Below are positions 47,833 through 57,414 of a stretch of 64,000 bases of DNA, piece by piece. Source of the stretch: Candidatus Goldiibacteriota bacterium (GTDB lineage Bacteria > Oederibacteriota > PGYV01 > DSYL01); NCBI GenBank assembly GCA_018000835.1, contig JAGNJD010000007.1, positions 1 to 64,000 on the forward strand, read 5' to 3'. Numbering within the stretch: the stretch's first letter is position 1; each line of letters begins with the position of its first letter. Made by a program: the position numbers and the translations under genes. The notes beneath the pieces are model-generated. The model saw only the letters and a list, made by a program, of their open reading frames with translations, was not told the DNA's origin and did no database searches.

Positions 47833-48825
47833 TTAAAATTTAAAAACCATGGATACCGCGTTCGTTGAATCCGGTGAATTAAACCAGTTCCACATAAATA
47901 ATCTGTAAACGTAATTTATTTCGCACGTCACCGGGACCGGAACTTTTGTCATAACGGAGATTCCTACTCCCGCCGAAAACGTAGAAGGGTTCCTCGTATC
48001 CGTATACATGTTATAACCAAGCCGTAAAAATAAGACGTTTATAATGCTGTGCTCTATTCCAAATGCAAACTGGGATGCCTCATAAAAATTCTGCACGTAA
48101 TCAAATTCAAAATTTGTCGTATTATCCTTGTCAATTTTTAATGCGTATGAACCGCCAAGCCGCAGCGTAAGTGGAAGCGGAGAAGCCCCGTAATCAACGT
48201 CTCCTTCCTCTGCATTACTTCTGAGCGTTTTTATCGGTGCCCCTGCATTTAAAAGTGAAAAACCAATCCTGTAATTTGAATTATCGGGAGAAAAAATGCA
48301 TCCAAAATCAAAAGCAAAAGTTGACCCGACGTTATCTCCTATCTGTTCCTGTATGAATTTTATGCTTAATCCCGCATTGATGGATTTTAAGAAATCATTT
48401 TTTATAAAATGATAAAGATTGTTTGCAAACGTTGCAGTTAACAATATGTCGTAAAAATTTACGGGGGCATCGGTTGCATCAACGTTTGCAATTTCCGGGA
48501 TGGATCTGTATATAAAAGAAATTCCGCCAATGCCTTCAAGGAAAAAAATTTCAATCGGCTGGGCATAAGCTGCATTTATTATGGACGTCTGAAAAGATTT
48601 CCAGAGATACGCACCGGCAATTTCACGAGATTTTATAAAACCCACGGTTGCAGGATTATAAGGAATGCCCTCAATGTCGTTTGCAGACGAAGTATATGCC
48701 TCACCAAGCGCAAGCGGCCTCGCACCGGTTTTTTCCTTTAAAATGTCTGCCCCGGTTTCTTCGGCAGAAAAAATCATAAAAGGAACGAAAAATATGAGAC
48801 AAAAGCAAATTAATTTTTTCCCCAT
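47833..48825 (-). CDS. PorV/PorQ family outer-membrane protein
   Basis: A 330-residue protein with a signal peptide (about 1-20), the hallmark GARPLALGEAYTSSANDIEGI near 34 (core ARPLALGEAYTSSAND), and NPATVGF near 57. Barrel-like strands continue to the C-terminal Phe (SMVFKF), which fits an outer-membrane barrel. It lacks the FlgD-like or TPR tails of the two other paralogs in the window. It overlaps the glycosyltransferase gene by 16 bases. Confidence 0.83.
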   Translation of the reverse strand: MGKKLICFCLIFFVPFMIFSAEETGADILKEKTGARPLALGEAYTSSANDIEGIPYNPATVGFIKSREIAGAYLWKSFQTSIINAAYAQPIEIFFLEGIGGISFIYRSIPEIANVDATDAPVNFYDILLTATFANNLYHFIKNDFLKSINAGLSIKFIQEQIGDNVGSTFAFDFGCIFSPDNSNYRIGFSLLNAGAPIKTLRSNAEEGDVDYGASPLPLTLRLGGSYALKIDKDNTTNFEFDYVQNFYEASQFAFGIEHSIINVLFLRLGYNMYTDTRNPSTFSAGVGISVMTKVPVPVTCEINYVYRLFMWNWFNSPDSTNAVSMVFKF

Positions 48826-49517
48826 GTTTTCATCTTCCCATAAAATTTAAAAAGTTCCACAAATGCTTTTACAATTACTTTTATTTTTGCGCCCGTCTGG
48901 GTGCCTGCTTTTCTCGGATAATGATGAACCCCGGTTTCCATAATTTTATATCCCATGCGTGTGGCTTTTGCAAGCAGTTCCGTAGAAATCAATGCACCGT
49001 CGGATTCGAGTTTTGCCTTATCAATTATTTCTTTTCTTACCAGTTTAAATGCACAATCAACGTCTTTTACCCTGAAACCAAATAGTAATTTTACGAGAGT
49101 CCCCCATGCAAATGCATTTAATTTTCTTATAAAAGGGTCCTGTCTTTTTATCCTGTAGCCGGTTATCAGATCAGCCCTGTCCGTATATTTTACAAGTTCC
49201 TTTATTTCATTTACATCAAACTGTCCATCGCCGTCAGTAAAAAAAATCCATTCAAAACGGGAATTATAAAAACCGGTCCTTAACGCAGCCCCGTATCCTT
49301 TGTTTGTCTCATGGGACAACACCCTTATGTGCCTGTCCTCCCTTGCCAGGTTTTCTGCAATCTCCTTTGTCCTGTCAGTTGAGCCGTCGTTTACTATTAT
49401 TACTTCGTAATCATCGCATATTTCAGACAAAACGCGTAACATTTTTCTGGTTAATTCCTCTACGTTTGCTTCCTCGTTATGTGCCGGGAAAAATGCCGAT
49501 ATTTTCATTTTATCCAT
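48810..49517 (-). CDS. Family 2 glycosyltransferase (dolichyl-phosphate-mannose-synthase-like)
   Basis: A 235-residue GT-A fold transferase without a membrane-anchor domain. Motifs are FPAHNEEANVEELT near 9, VIIVNDGSTDRTKE near 39, FFTDGDGQFDVNEI near 92 (the DxD-type metal site) and DVDCAFKLVRKEII near 153. It probably transfers a sugar to a polyprenyl-phosphate or envelope acceptor. It sits between an FAD amine-oxidase-like gene and a PorV gene, overlapping the latter. Confidence 0.87.
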   Translation of the reverse strand: MDKMKISAFFPAHNEEANVEELTRKMLRVLSEICDDYEVIIVNDGSTDRTKEIAENLAREDRHIRVLSHETNKGYGAALRTGFYNSRFEWIFFTDGDGQFDVNEIKELVKYTDRADLITGYRIKRQDPFIRKLNAFAWGTLVKLLFGFRVKDVDCAFKLVRKEIIDKAKLESDGALISTELLAKATRMGYKIMETGVHHYPRKAGTQTGAKIKVIVKAFVELFKFYGKMKTWGKN

Positions 49518-49538
49518 TCTCCATCAATGATTTGCAAA

Positions 49539-50840
49539 TCAACCATTGCTATTCATCATTTCTGCCACTTCGTTACCGATTTTTACGCTATAACTCATGC
49601 CTCTGTCTTCCGGGTAAATCATGGACATGTTTGCAAAATACAGTCCTGATATTTTGCATTTATAATCCATCTTTATCTCCGAATAATTCGTGGGAATAAT
49701 CGGCTGCGTTAAAGGTTCTTTTATAACAACCCATTCCATTACGTCTTTTTCATCAAACAACGGATTTATTTTTTTTAAATAGGCAAAGAATCTGCTTTTT
49801 ATTTCCACGTCAGGCAGTTTATACGTCTCGCTTTCAACAGGCAGATATTTTCCAAGATAAATAATGACGTTGCCGTTATAATTCTTTTTTGGAATAAAAT
49901 TCGTGTGCTCAATCACCGCGACAAACGGACTTTGTTTGTCTGCTACGTTTAACCAGTAAATGTCTCCGAGCGATTTTTTCGTGCTTAATGCGATGGCAAT
50001 AGCCCCGTGGTAATCAATGGAATTAACCTGTTTTTCTATGCCTGCTGCCGCAACGTCTAAAATATTTTTAACGATAGGAGGAGCGCAGGTAAGCAGGACC
50101 CTGTCAAAATCAAAATTTTTTCCTGACGCGTAAACCCCCTTTACCCTGCCATTTTCAACGTTTATTTTTTCTGCTGCCATCCCGTTATATATTATTCCGC
50201 CGCCTTCTTTTATCCTATTTTCCAGTGCGTCTATCAATTTCTGAAAACTGCCGTTTAAATATCCGAGAACCTCCTTTATGCCGCCAGCACCTCTTGACGT
50301 AAATCTTGCTGCTATTCTGCCATATAACCACGTCATTGAAATTTTATCCGCTTTTTCTGCAAATTTTTGTTCAAGAAGAGGTCCCCATACTACTTCATAA
50401 ATCTTGTTTCCAAAATTTTTTATTATCCATTCCTTTGCCGTAATCGTTTCAAATTTTTTCCAGTCCTTTACGCCTTTTAAAGCAAGCGATATGAGGCCGA
50501 GTTTTATCCTGTCCAAAAAAGGCAAAGGAGAAAATAAAAGAAGGTCAATGGGAGTCGTAAAATTATACGATTTGCCGCCATAATAAAATCCCATTTTTGC
50601 CTGCTTCCACGTCAAATCACCGGTTAGGTTTAGTTCGTCTATCAATTTAATTATGTCCGTGTCACTTTTAAATATGTGCCTGTAAAAACAATCAAGTTTG
50701 TTGCCTGAAAAATCAAAACTTCCCGCAAGTCCGCCGGTCCGTTTATCTTTTTCAAATATGGTAACTTTGTGTCCTGCATTAACCAGCCTGTAACCGGCAG
50801 TTAATCCTGTGATTCCTGCTCCAACAATGCCCACCTGCAT
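49539..50840 (-). CDS. NAD(P)/FAD-dependent oxidoreductase (amine oxidase / protoporphyrinogen oxidase-like)
   Basis: A 433-residue flavoprotein with an N-terminal dinucleotide fold (VGIVGAGITGLTAGYRL), then TIFEKDKRTGGLAGSF near 29 and a C-terminal FAD-contact segment near 400-425 (GLYFANMSMIYPEDRGMSY). It belongs to the amino-oxidase superfamily that also holds UDP-galactopyranose mutase-like and desaturase proteins. The next gene is a glycosyltransferase, so a role in polysaccharide or glycolipid modification is plausible. AAGGAG precedes the ATG. Confidence 0.8.
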   Translation of the reverse strand: MQVGIVGAGITGLTAGYRLVNAGHKVTIFEKDKRTGGLAGSFDFSGNKLDCFYRHIFKSDTDIIKLIDELNLTGDLTWKQAKMGFYYGGKSYNFTTPIDLLLFSPLPFLDRIKLGLISLALKGVKDWKKFETITAKEWIIKNFGNKIYEVVWGPLLEQKFAEKADKISMTWLYGRIAARFTSRGAGGIKEVLGYLNGSFQKLIDALENRIKEGGGIIYNGMAAEKINVENGRVKGVYASGKNFDFDRVLLTCAPPIVKNILDVAAAGIEKQVNSIDYHGAIAIALSTKKSLGDIYWLNVADKQSPFVAVIEHTNFIPKKNYNGNVIIYLGKYLPVESETYKLPDVEIKSRFFAYLKKINPLFDEKDVMEWVVIKEPLTQPIIPTNYSEIKMDYKCKISGLYFANMSMIYPEDRGMSYSVKIGNEVAEMMNSNG

Positions 50841-50978
50841 AAATTCTCCTTATAAAATTTTCGCAGATTAAAATTTGCTACGTTAATTTTGTTTTAAATG
50901 TCAAACGATATTATTGATAAAAAAGTATATCATACAAAACAAGAAATTTATAGAAAAATTTACGACAAACCTGGAATA

Positions 50979-51002
50979 GGCAAATTGCAAGTTTTATTGC
51001 AC
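50979..51002 (+). repeat. 24-bp exact repeat, copy 2
   Basis: Identical to 44329-44352 and in the same orientation. Flanks differ on both sides. It may be the residue of an insertion or a conserved recombination target. Confidence 0.6.
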
Positions 51003-51112
51003 AGCATATACATCTTTAACTCTTTGTCTTCCTTTATCTTTAGACGATGGGGCTTCTACTTGATGCACTTCATTTTACAACATTTACGGTTATCTCCCAT
51101 GCAATAATGTAT

Positions 51113-51141
51113 TTGACTTAACTTTTACGTTATCATACAAT
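51113..51141 (+). promoter_or_regulatory. Sigma-70 promoter of the CBS-GGDEF gene
   Basis: TTGACT at 51113-51118 and TACAAT at 51136-51141, with exactly 17 bases between, about 75 bases before the chosen ATG. Confidence 0.6.
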
Positions 51142-51216
51142 TTAATAAATAAAATGTCATATTCCTTTTCAAAACAAGGAATAAATTTTTGTTTCAAAAA
51201 TATATCAGGAGAAAAA

Positions 51217-52146
51217 ATGCAGGTAACAAAAGTTGAACAAATAATGTTAAAAGACGTTTTAAAAGCAAACAAAAACGATACGATTTTATATGTCTGTGAA
51301 TTGATGGACAAGCATCACCTGGGTGCCGTTGTCATAGTTGATAGTAATGATTCTCCTATTGGCATTGTTACCGAAAGTGACATAATAAAATCTTTGATTG
51401 CATATAAGGAAAAAACTCATTTATTACCTGCAGGCGACATAATGTCTGCACCGCTTGTGACGCTGTCCCCGGAAGATGACATTGAATTTGCGTTCATTCA
51501 ACTTGCATTAAACAGAATAAGAAGGCTCCCGGTAGTAAAAGACAACAAACTCGTGGGGCTTATATCATACATGGACATTTCAAATGCTTTAAGAAAAAAT
51601 TTGTATAGATTGCAGGAAAAAACGGAAGTGCTTGAAATAAAGGCAATAACAGACCCATTAACCGGATTATACAATAAAAATTACATAAACGAACAGTTAA
51701 AATCTTTTTTTTCATTGTCCAAACGCACAAATCAGCCGATGGCAATCATAATGATAGACGTTGACCATTTTAAAAGCATAAACGACAAATACGGACATTT
51801 ATGCGGCGATGAAGTTTTGAAAAAAATATCCGGAATATTAAAGGAAAAAACCAGGGAAATAAACGTAATCGGACGTTACGGCGGCGATGAATTTATTATT
51901 CTGGGACCGATATCCGACTACAAATCAGCCTTTTATATGACGGAAAGATTAAGGAACATAATAGAAAATACCCCATTTTATTACGATGATAACAAGAGAA
52001 AATTTAACGTAACAATAAGTGCCGGAATTGCAATCTGGAATTATAAAATAAAAAACTGCAAGGAATTGCTAAAACTTGCGGATATGGCATTGTATCTGGC
52101 AAAAAACAGCGGGAGAAACCAGGTTCGTATGTCAGACGAGTTATAG
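51217..52146 (+). CDS. Diguanylate cyclase with N-terminal CBS pair
   Basis: A 309-residue protein. Two CBS motifs occupy about 1-60 and 70-125 (GAVVIVDSNDSPIGIVTESD and then RRLPVVKDNKLVGLISYMD). A helix leads to a GGDEF domain at about 150-305, with DPLTGLYNKNY, MIDVDHFKSIND and the intact catalytic RYGGDEFIILG. CBS pairs commonly sense adenine nucleotides, so c-di-GMP synthesis may follow energy state. I chose the ATG at 51217 because AGGAG lies just before it; an earlier in-frame ATG at 51154 lies too close to the promoter and lacks an SD. Product could feed the PilZ proteins at 924 and 60220. Confidence 0.9.
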   Translation: MQVTKVEQIMLKDVLKANKNDTILYVCELMDKHHLGAVVIVDSNDSPIGIVTESDIIKSLIAYKEKTHLLPAGDIMSAPLVTLSPEDDIEFAFIQLALNRIRRLPVVKDNKLVGLISYMDISNALRKNLYRLQEKTEVLEIKAITDPLTGLYNKNYINEQLKSFFSLSKRTNQPMAIIMIDVDHFKSINDKYGHLCGDEVLKKISGILKEKTREINVIGRYGGDEFIILGPISDYKSAFYMTERLRNIIENTPFYYDDNKRKFNVTISAGIAIWNYKIKNCKELLKLADMALYLAKNSGRNQVRMSDEL

Positions 52147-52241
52147 ATAATTCCCGCTCCTGTCCGGTAAACATGAGTTTCAGAATATAGGCATCTATTT
52201 TTCATATCTCAATCACGTTTTTTACGATTTTGCCGGTCTTT

Positions 52242-52766
52242 TCACACGACGTTTTTATATTCCTCATACGATGCTCCAATGTAGCCACTGATTAATGGAA
52301 ACGTAATGAAGATGCCGAGTCCGAAAGGCAATAATCCAATCAAAAAAACGATGATTAAAATTACGGCGGTTACGAGATGTTTAAAAAACCCGTTTTTCAC
52401 TACTATTTCAATGCTGCGTTGCATCGCCTTTAAAACGCCTGAGTTTTCATTTGCAACGACATAAGGGCTGTACATAAAAAAAGTTATCACGAAAACAGGT
52501 ATGAATATTCCTGCAATAGTAATTATAAAAATTAGTATCAATATTAAATATAAAAACAGCAGGACATGCGTCTTTTTGATAAACTTAAAAATATCCTTGT
52601 AATAAACAGACTCCCCTTTTTTTAATTTCGTAAAAACGTATCCAAATCCGCACTGAAAACCCGGCAAAAGAATGCCCAAAGACAATATGCCAAGAGGGAC
52701 CGATAAAAAAGAAAGTTTTAAAATAAACCGGAAATTCTGGATAAAGATTTTTATTATCTTGTCCAT
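52242..52766 (-). CDS. Polytopic membrane protein, function unknown
   Basis: A 174-residue inner-membrane protein with about four helices at 12-40, 68-95, 97-115 and 130-160. The segment SPYVVANENSGVLKAMQRSIEIVVKNG near 104-130 (core VLKAMQRSIEIV) resembles DUF975/YciC-like membrane families, which is only a weak match. It is six bases downstream of ribF and may end the translation operon. Function cannot be assigned. Confidence 0.65.
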   Translation of the reverse strand: MDKIIKIFIQNFRFILKLSFLSVPLGILSLGILLPGFQCGFGYVFTKLKKGESVYYKDIFKFIKKTHVLLFLYLILILIFIITIAGIFIPVFVITFFMYSPYVVANENSGVLKAMQRSIEIVVKNGFFKHLVTAVILIIVFLIGLLPFGLGIFITFPLISGYIGASYEEYKNVV

Positions 52767-52772
52767 AAAAAA

Positions 52773-53690
52773 CTATCTGCCTCTGTATTTTTCTTTTATC
52801 AATCTTATGTCTTTATCCACTCTTTTTACCAGATTTTCATAACTTCTGAACTTCATTTCGTCCCTTATCTTTTCAATAAATACGACCCTTAATTTTTTTC
52901 CGTATATGTTTTTGTTAAAATTAAATATGTATACCTCTAATAAAGATTTTTTGTCATTTTTCAGCGTCGGTGCAACGCCGATGTTTGCAGCACCTAAATA
53001 TTTTTTTCCTTTGTATAAAACCCATACTGCCCAGACCCCGTTTGCAGGTATGTCCTCGTATTTTAATTTTATGTTTGCGGTGGGATACTTAAAACCGAGT
53101 TGCCTGCCATGCACCACCTTACCCGTTATTGAATATCGTCTTCCGAGCATTTTTTCTGCTAATTTTATGTTTCCTTCCTTTAAACACTTTCTGATAAGCG
53201 TGGAACTTACTTTTCTGCCGTTTATTTTTACGTCAGGGACTATGATAGTTTTAAAATTTAATTCTTTACCCATTTTTTTTAACAATCTGACGTCTCCGGA
53301 CTGATTTTTACCGAAAACAAAATCCTCTCCGGCTACAATGCAATGTAAATTTATGTTCTTTAAAACGTATTTTCTTATAAAATCATCCGCGGATAGTGAT
53401 TTTATTCTGCCGAACTTTTCCATAAGAACGACGTCAACGCCTAAAATTTTCAATCTGTTGATTTTTGCTTCGGTATCTTTTATTGTCTTTATTTCGCTTT
53501 TTTCCAGAAATTTTTCCGGATGGACGTCAAAAGTCAAAACCGCACTTATTCCATGTATTTTTCTGGCTGTGTTTATGACTTTTTTTATAAGACGCCGATG
53601 ACCTACGTGCATGCCATCAAAAACACCAATGGTTAAAACAACTTTTTTTTTTACGTTTTTAAAAGAATGAATTGAAGTGAAAATTTTCAT
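52773..53690 (-). CDS. ribF: Bifunctional riboflavin kinase / FAD synthetase
   Basis: A 305-residue enzyme making FMN and FAD. The N-terminal nucleotidyltransferase has TIGVFDGMHVGHRRLI near 20 and SSTLIRKCLKEGNI near 162. The C-terminal riboflavin kinase has GKVVHGRQLGFKYPTANI near 187 and GVWAVWVLYKGK near 213. It follows the nrnA gene by seven bases. In many bacteria truB lies between them; here it does not. Confidence 0.94.
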   Translation of the reverse strand: MKIFTSIHSFKNVKKKVVLTIGVFDGMHVGHRRLIKKVINTARKIHGISAVLTFDVHPEKFLEKSEIKTIKDTEAKINRLKILGVDVVLMEKFGRIKSLSADDFIRKYVLKNINLHCIVAGEDFVFGKNQSGDVRLLKKMGKELNFKTIIVPDVKINGRKVSSTLIRKCLKEGNIKLAEKMLGRRYSITGKVVHGRQLGFKYPTANIKLKYEDIPANGVWAVWVLYKGKKYLGAANIGVAPTLKNDKKSLLEVYIFNFNKNIYGKKLRVVFIEKIRDEMKFRSYENLVKRVDKDIRLIKEKYRGR

Positions 53691-53697
53691 TTATTTA

Positions 53698-54663
53698 TCA
53701 TATTAACCTTTGCTTTTTTTTTATTGCAGATAATACAATACGGATAGCTTCGTTTAAACTCTTATGAATAACGCAGCCCGATGCGTATTTATGTCCGCCT
53801 CCGCTAAACAAGGTCGCAATGCTGTTAACGTCAAAACCGGATTTAGCCCTGAAACTTACTTTTATCAGGTTTTTCCCGTATTCTTTAAAAAGAACCGCGA
53901 TTTGAACGTCTTTGATGTTTCTTATCAGATTAATAAAAGTGTCGGTCTCGTTGTCATGTGCTTTTGTTTCTGCAAACATTTTTTTTGTTAGAACGCTCCA
54001 CCCAATGCCATTTTCTATTTTTATCTTTGACAGCATCTGAGACATAAGTTTCGTGCTTTCAGGTGAAGTTGCATATACGTTTGAAGAAATAAAAGATGGT
54101 TTTGCACCTTTTTTAATGAGCGTTGCAGTCGTATTATGAACTTCCGGCGTTGAATTTGAAAAATTAAAAGAACCCGTATCCGTTATTATGGCCGTATACA
54201 GTGCCGTTGCAACGTCAGAATCTATCTTCCATCCGGCTTTATTAAAAAAATCAAAAAGCTGCATTCCGACGGCAGAAGCATTTGAATCTATTATGTTTAT
54301 ATCCGCATATTTTGTATTACCGAGATGATGGTCTATGTTAACGCTTATCTTTGCATTTCTTTTAAAATCAATAATCCCACCGCTTCTTTCTTTATCGGAA
54401 CACTCAAGCAATACAAGAACGTCATATTTTTTGTCAACCGAACTAACTTTTTTTATTTTGTCAATGTAAGGTAAAAAATTATATATCAAAGGTATGGTAT
54501 CTCTGGTTACGAAATCCACTTTTTTACCTGCTTTAAGCAAAATGCTCATAAGGCCAATACCCGAACCGATTCCATCCCCATCAGGATTGATATGTGTTGT
54601 TATAAGAATCGTTTTTGCGTCTTTAAAAACTTTTTTTAGTAATGCAACTTCTTTTTTTTTCAT
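53698..54663 (-). CDS. nrnA: DHH/DHHA1 phosphoesterase, NrnA-type nanoRNase / pAp phosphatase
   Basis: A 321-residue bifunctional phosphoesterase. The metal motif HINPDGDGIGSGIGL is near 24, the DHH block NIDHHLGNTKYAD near 110, and the DHHA1 GGGHKYASGC near 289. The family degrades short RNA oligonucleotides and dephosphorylates pAp. It overlaps rbfA by four bases, as in the standard operon. Confidence 0.92.
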   Translation of the reverse strand: MKKKEVALLKKVFKDAKTILITTHINPDGDGIGSGIGLMSILLKAGKKVDFVTRDTIPLIYNFLPYIDKIKKVSSVDKKYDVLVLLECSDKERSGGIIDFKRNAKISVNIDHHLGNTKYADINIIDSNASAVGMQLFDFFNKAGWKIDSDVATALYTAIITDTGSFNFSNSTPEVHNTTATLIKKGAKPSFISSNVYATSPESTKLMSQMLSKIKIENGIGWSVLTKKMFAETKAHDNETDTFINLIRNIKDVQIAVLFKEYGKNLIKVSFRAKSGFDVNSIATLFSGGGHKYASGCVIHKSLNEAIRIVLSAIKKKQRLI

Positions 54664-55013
54664 TTTGTTTTGTTATCCTCAATTTTTTTTAAAATTTTGA
54701 ATATTTTGTCCTGCTTATCGTAAGAATCGTCAATTTTAAATATCAATTCCGGATTATATCTTATTTTTATTGACTCTCCGACTAATTTTCTGATAAATCC
54801 CGTTGCATTTTTTAATCCATCATAATTGGAATTTTTCTCCTTGTCGTCTCCCATTATGCTCACGTAAACGTGTGCTATTCTGTAATCGTTAGTTAAGCTT
54901 ACGTTCGTTACCGTAACGAAATGGATTCTCGGGTCTTTTATCTTTTGCATTATTATCAGACTGATTTCCCTTTTTAACAGACTTTCGAGACGTTTTTTAC
55001 GTATGTTATTCAT
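54660..55013 (-). CDS. rbfA: Ribosome-binding factor A
   Basis: A 117-residue KH-fold factor that assists 16S rRNA 5' end maturation and cold adaptation. Typical segments are LLKREISLIIMQKIKDPRIHFVT near 13 (core MQKIKDPRIHFVTVTNV) and RIAHVYVSIMGDD. It lies nine bases after the YlxP gene, and its end overlaps the nrnA start. Confidence 0.93.
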   Translation of the reverse strand: MNNIRKKRLESLLKREISLIIMQKIKDPRIHFVTVTNVSLTNDYRIAHVYVSIMGDDKEKNSNYDGLKNATGFIRKLVGESIKIRYNPELIFKIDDSYDKQDKIFKILKKIEDNKTK

Positions 55014-55022
55014 GTTTTCTCC

Positions 55023-55307
55023 TCATAAAATCTCTATCTGACTGTTCAGAATCTCAAAGCCCTTTTTCTCACGTTCAATAAAATTCAGTATCTGATTAAA
55101 AGTGGACGATAATATTTTTTCATCGTTACTTATGCAGGCAATTGCTATTACCGCTCTTTGCCATTTGTCCTGGTATGCCGCCTCAATTATTGAGACGTTA
55201 AATTTATTTCTTAACCTGCTTTTTAATCCTGATAATGCAAATCTTTTTTGTTTTAATGAACCGCATTGGCTTAGATATAACTCCGCCTGAAGCAGACCTA
55301 TTTTCAT
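55023..55307 (-). CDS. ylxP: DUF503 (YlxP-like) protein
   Basis: A 94-residue DUF503 protein found in the infB-rbfA operons of many bacteria. It begins MKIGLLQAELYLSQCGSLKQKR and has RLRNKFNVSIIEAAYQDKWQ near 31. Its family is linked to ribosome biogenesis by neighbourhood and, in some cases, by depletion phenotypes; the precise role is not established. Confidence 0.9.
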   Translation of the reverse strand: MKIGLLQAELYLSQCGSLKQKRFALSGLKSRLRNKFNVSIIEAAYQDKWQRAVIAIACISNDEKILSSTFNQILNFIEREKKGFEILNSQIEIL

Positions 55308-55317
55308 GTTTATATCA

Positions 55318-57414
55318 TCAGATTTTTTTTACTTTTTGTATTTCATGATAAAATACAAGAACGTCGCCCGGCTGGATATCCTTATATCCGTCAATAATTA
55401 CTCCAAATTCAAATTTTTCCTTTACTTCTTTTACGTTATCCTTAAACCTTTTCAAAGATTCAACGCGGCCTTTTAATATTTCCTTGTTGCCTCTGAAAAC
55501 GCTGACCGTGGAGTCGTGATATGCTTTGCCAAATTTCAGATAACTTCCGGCTATGAATTTGTTTTCACTTTCAACAAAAAATTGCTGTCTTACTTCTGCT
55601 TCACCTATTTTTACGGTTTCGTATTCCGGTTCAAGCATACCGGACAGCGATGCTTTTATTGCATCAACAACCTCATAAATAATGTGATAAATTTTTATTT
55701 CAACGCCTTCTTTTACAGCAAGTTCCTTTGCAGCCGGCAACGTTGATACAAAAAATCCGATGATAATGGCATCCGATGCATCGGCCAGAAGCACGTCGTT
55801 TTCCGTAATATCTCCAACGTCTTTGTGTATTATCTGTATGTTGACGTCCGTTTCAGCAGAAATTCTTATTATTGCGTCGGATATGGCTTCAATGGACCCC
55901 ATCGTATCACCCTTTAAAATCAGATATAATTTTTTTTCTGCGCCAAGTTTTATTTTTTTATGAAAATCTTCCAGCGTCATTTTTTTCTTTTTCTTTTCCT
56001 CTGATATCCTTCTTAGTTCAATGGATCTCTTCGTGGCAATTTCCTTTACCTGCTTTTCACTCTCTAATACCCGAAATTTATCGCCGGAATTAGGGACATC
56101 TTCAAATCCGAGAATTTCTACGGGGGCTACTGCCATCGCCTCTTTTACTTTCTCTCCTTTATCGTTGAAAATGGCACGAACCTTACCATACGTCCAGTTG
56201 GTTATAAAAGGGTCTCCAACTTTTAACGTTCCTCTTTGTACGAGGACGGTTCCAACTGGTCCACGGCCTTTATCAAGTCGTCCCTCTATTATTATTCCAT
56301 CAGCCATGGTTTTAACGTTTGTCTTTAATTCGAGCATTTCTGCTTCAAGAATTATTTTTTCAAGAAGTTCCTGTATGCCAATTCTTTTTTTTGCAGAAAT
56401 CAGGACGAACTGGGTTTTACCACCCCATTCTTCCGGAACCAGATTATATTTTGTAAGTTCCTGTTTTATTCTTTCGGGTTGGACTCCTTCTTTGTCTATT
56501 TTATTTATCGCAACTATTATCGGGACGTCGGCCGCTTTGGCGTGATTTATTGCCTCAACCGTCTGCGGCATAACGCCATCGTCTGCCGCAACTATCAGGA
56601 CGACGATGTCGGCGCCTTTGGCTCCCCGAGCCCTCATTGCCGTAAAAGCAGCATGCCCCGGAGTGTCAAGAAATACTATGCCGCCGTGCGGAGTTTCAAC
56701 TTTATATGCCCCTATCTTCTGGGTTATTCCGCCCGTTTCCTTTGAAACCAGATTTGACTCCCGTATTGCATCAAGCAGCGACGTCTTGCCATGGTCAACG
56801 TGTCCCATTATTGTAACTATCGGATCTCTTTTCGTTAAATCCCCTGCTTTATCTTCTGCTTCCGTTATAAATAAATCGTCGCCGGTAACGTCTTTAAATC
56901 TTACTTCTTTGCCGAATTCAGAAGATACAATCTGTATTTCCTCTTCGGTTAACGTCTGGTTTATGGTTACTATCAGGCCAAGCGAAAAAAACTTTTTTAT
57001 GAGTTCAGTAGATTTTATTTCAAATTGTTTTGCAAGTTCGCCAACGGTTATCGACCTGCTTATTTCAATTACGTTTTTATTTTCCTTTTTCCCATGCAAA
57101 GCAACCTGCGGAATTGACTGCTTTTCATCTGTCTTCTGGGTTGCCTGTTCAACCTTTATTTCCTTTACCGGTCTTACTTCCTTTACTTCCTTTACTTCCT
57201 GCTCTTCCTGTTCTTTTATGACTTTCTCGTCTTTTTTCGTATCTGTAACCTTTGCCTCGCCTTTGCTTTTATTTAATTTATCATTTATTATTTTTATTTC
57301 TTCTTCAGTAATCGTGTTCATGTGGCTTTTTACGCTATGACCCTCTTTGTTCAGCAATTCCATTATCTGTTTTGAATCTATGTTTAATTTTTTTGCAATT
57401 TCATATATTCTCAT
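55318..57414 (-). CDS. infB: Translation initiation factor IF-2
   Basis: A 698-residue GTPase that brings initiator tRNA to the 30S subunit. The N-terminal IF2-N domain starts [20 protein letters not shown], then a charged Glu/Lys/Val-rich linker follows (about 60-115). The GTP-binding domain has G1 [12 protein letters not shown] near 207, [20 protein letters not shown] near 253 and INKIDK near 306. I chose the ATG at 57414, which lies within the end of nusA (a 14-base overlap); an upstream ATG at 57444 adds only a basic stretch. Confidence 0.95.
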   Translation of the reverse strand: MRIYEIAKKLNIDSKQIMELLNKEGHSVKSHMNTITEEEIKIINDKLNKSKGEAKVTDTKKDEKVIKEQEEQEVKEVKEVRPVKEIKVEQATQKTDEKQSIPQVALHGKKENKNVIEISRSITVGELAKQFEIKSTELIKKFFSLGLIVTINQTLTEEEIQIVSSEFGKEVRFKDVTGDDLFITEAEDKAGDLTKRDPIVTIMGHVDHGKTSLLDAIRESNLVSKETGGITQKIGAYKVETPHGGIVFLDTPGHAAFTAMRARGAKGADIVVLIVAADDGVMPQTVEAINHAKAADVPIIVAINKIDKEGVQPERIKQELTKYNLVPEEWGGKTQFVLISAKKRIGIQELLEKIILEAEMLELKTNVKTMADGIIIEGRLDKGRGPVGTVLVQRGTLKVGDPFITNWTYGKVRAIFNDKGEKVKEAMAVAPVEILGFEDVPNSGDKFRVLESEKQVKEIATKRSIELRRISEEKKKKKMTLEDFHKKIKLGAEKKLYLILKGDTMGSIEAISDAIIRISAETDVNIQIIHKDVGDITENDVLLADASDAIIIGFFVSTLPAAKELAVKEGVEIKIYHIIYEVVDAIKASLSGMLEPEYETVKIGEAEVRQQFFVESENKFIAGSYLKFGKAYHDSTVSVFRGNKEILKGRVESLKRFKDNVKEVKEKFEFGVIIDGYKDIQPGDVLVFYHEIQKVKKI

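Larger units (their letters stand above)
50841..51216. other. Divergent intergenic region with a 24-bp repeat and the CBS-GGDEF promoter
   Basis: No convincing gene. It carries the second 24-bp repeat (50979-51002), and a consensus promoter at 51113-51141. A plus-strand open frame at 50898-51107 has no ribosome site and is built partly from the repeat. Confidence 0.5.

Noticed and set aside
50898-51107. 69-codon plus-strand open frame
   Set aside because: No ribosome site, includes the 24-bp repeat, and shows no protein-like conservation pattern.
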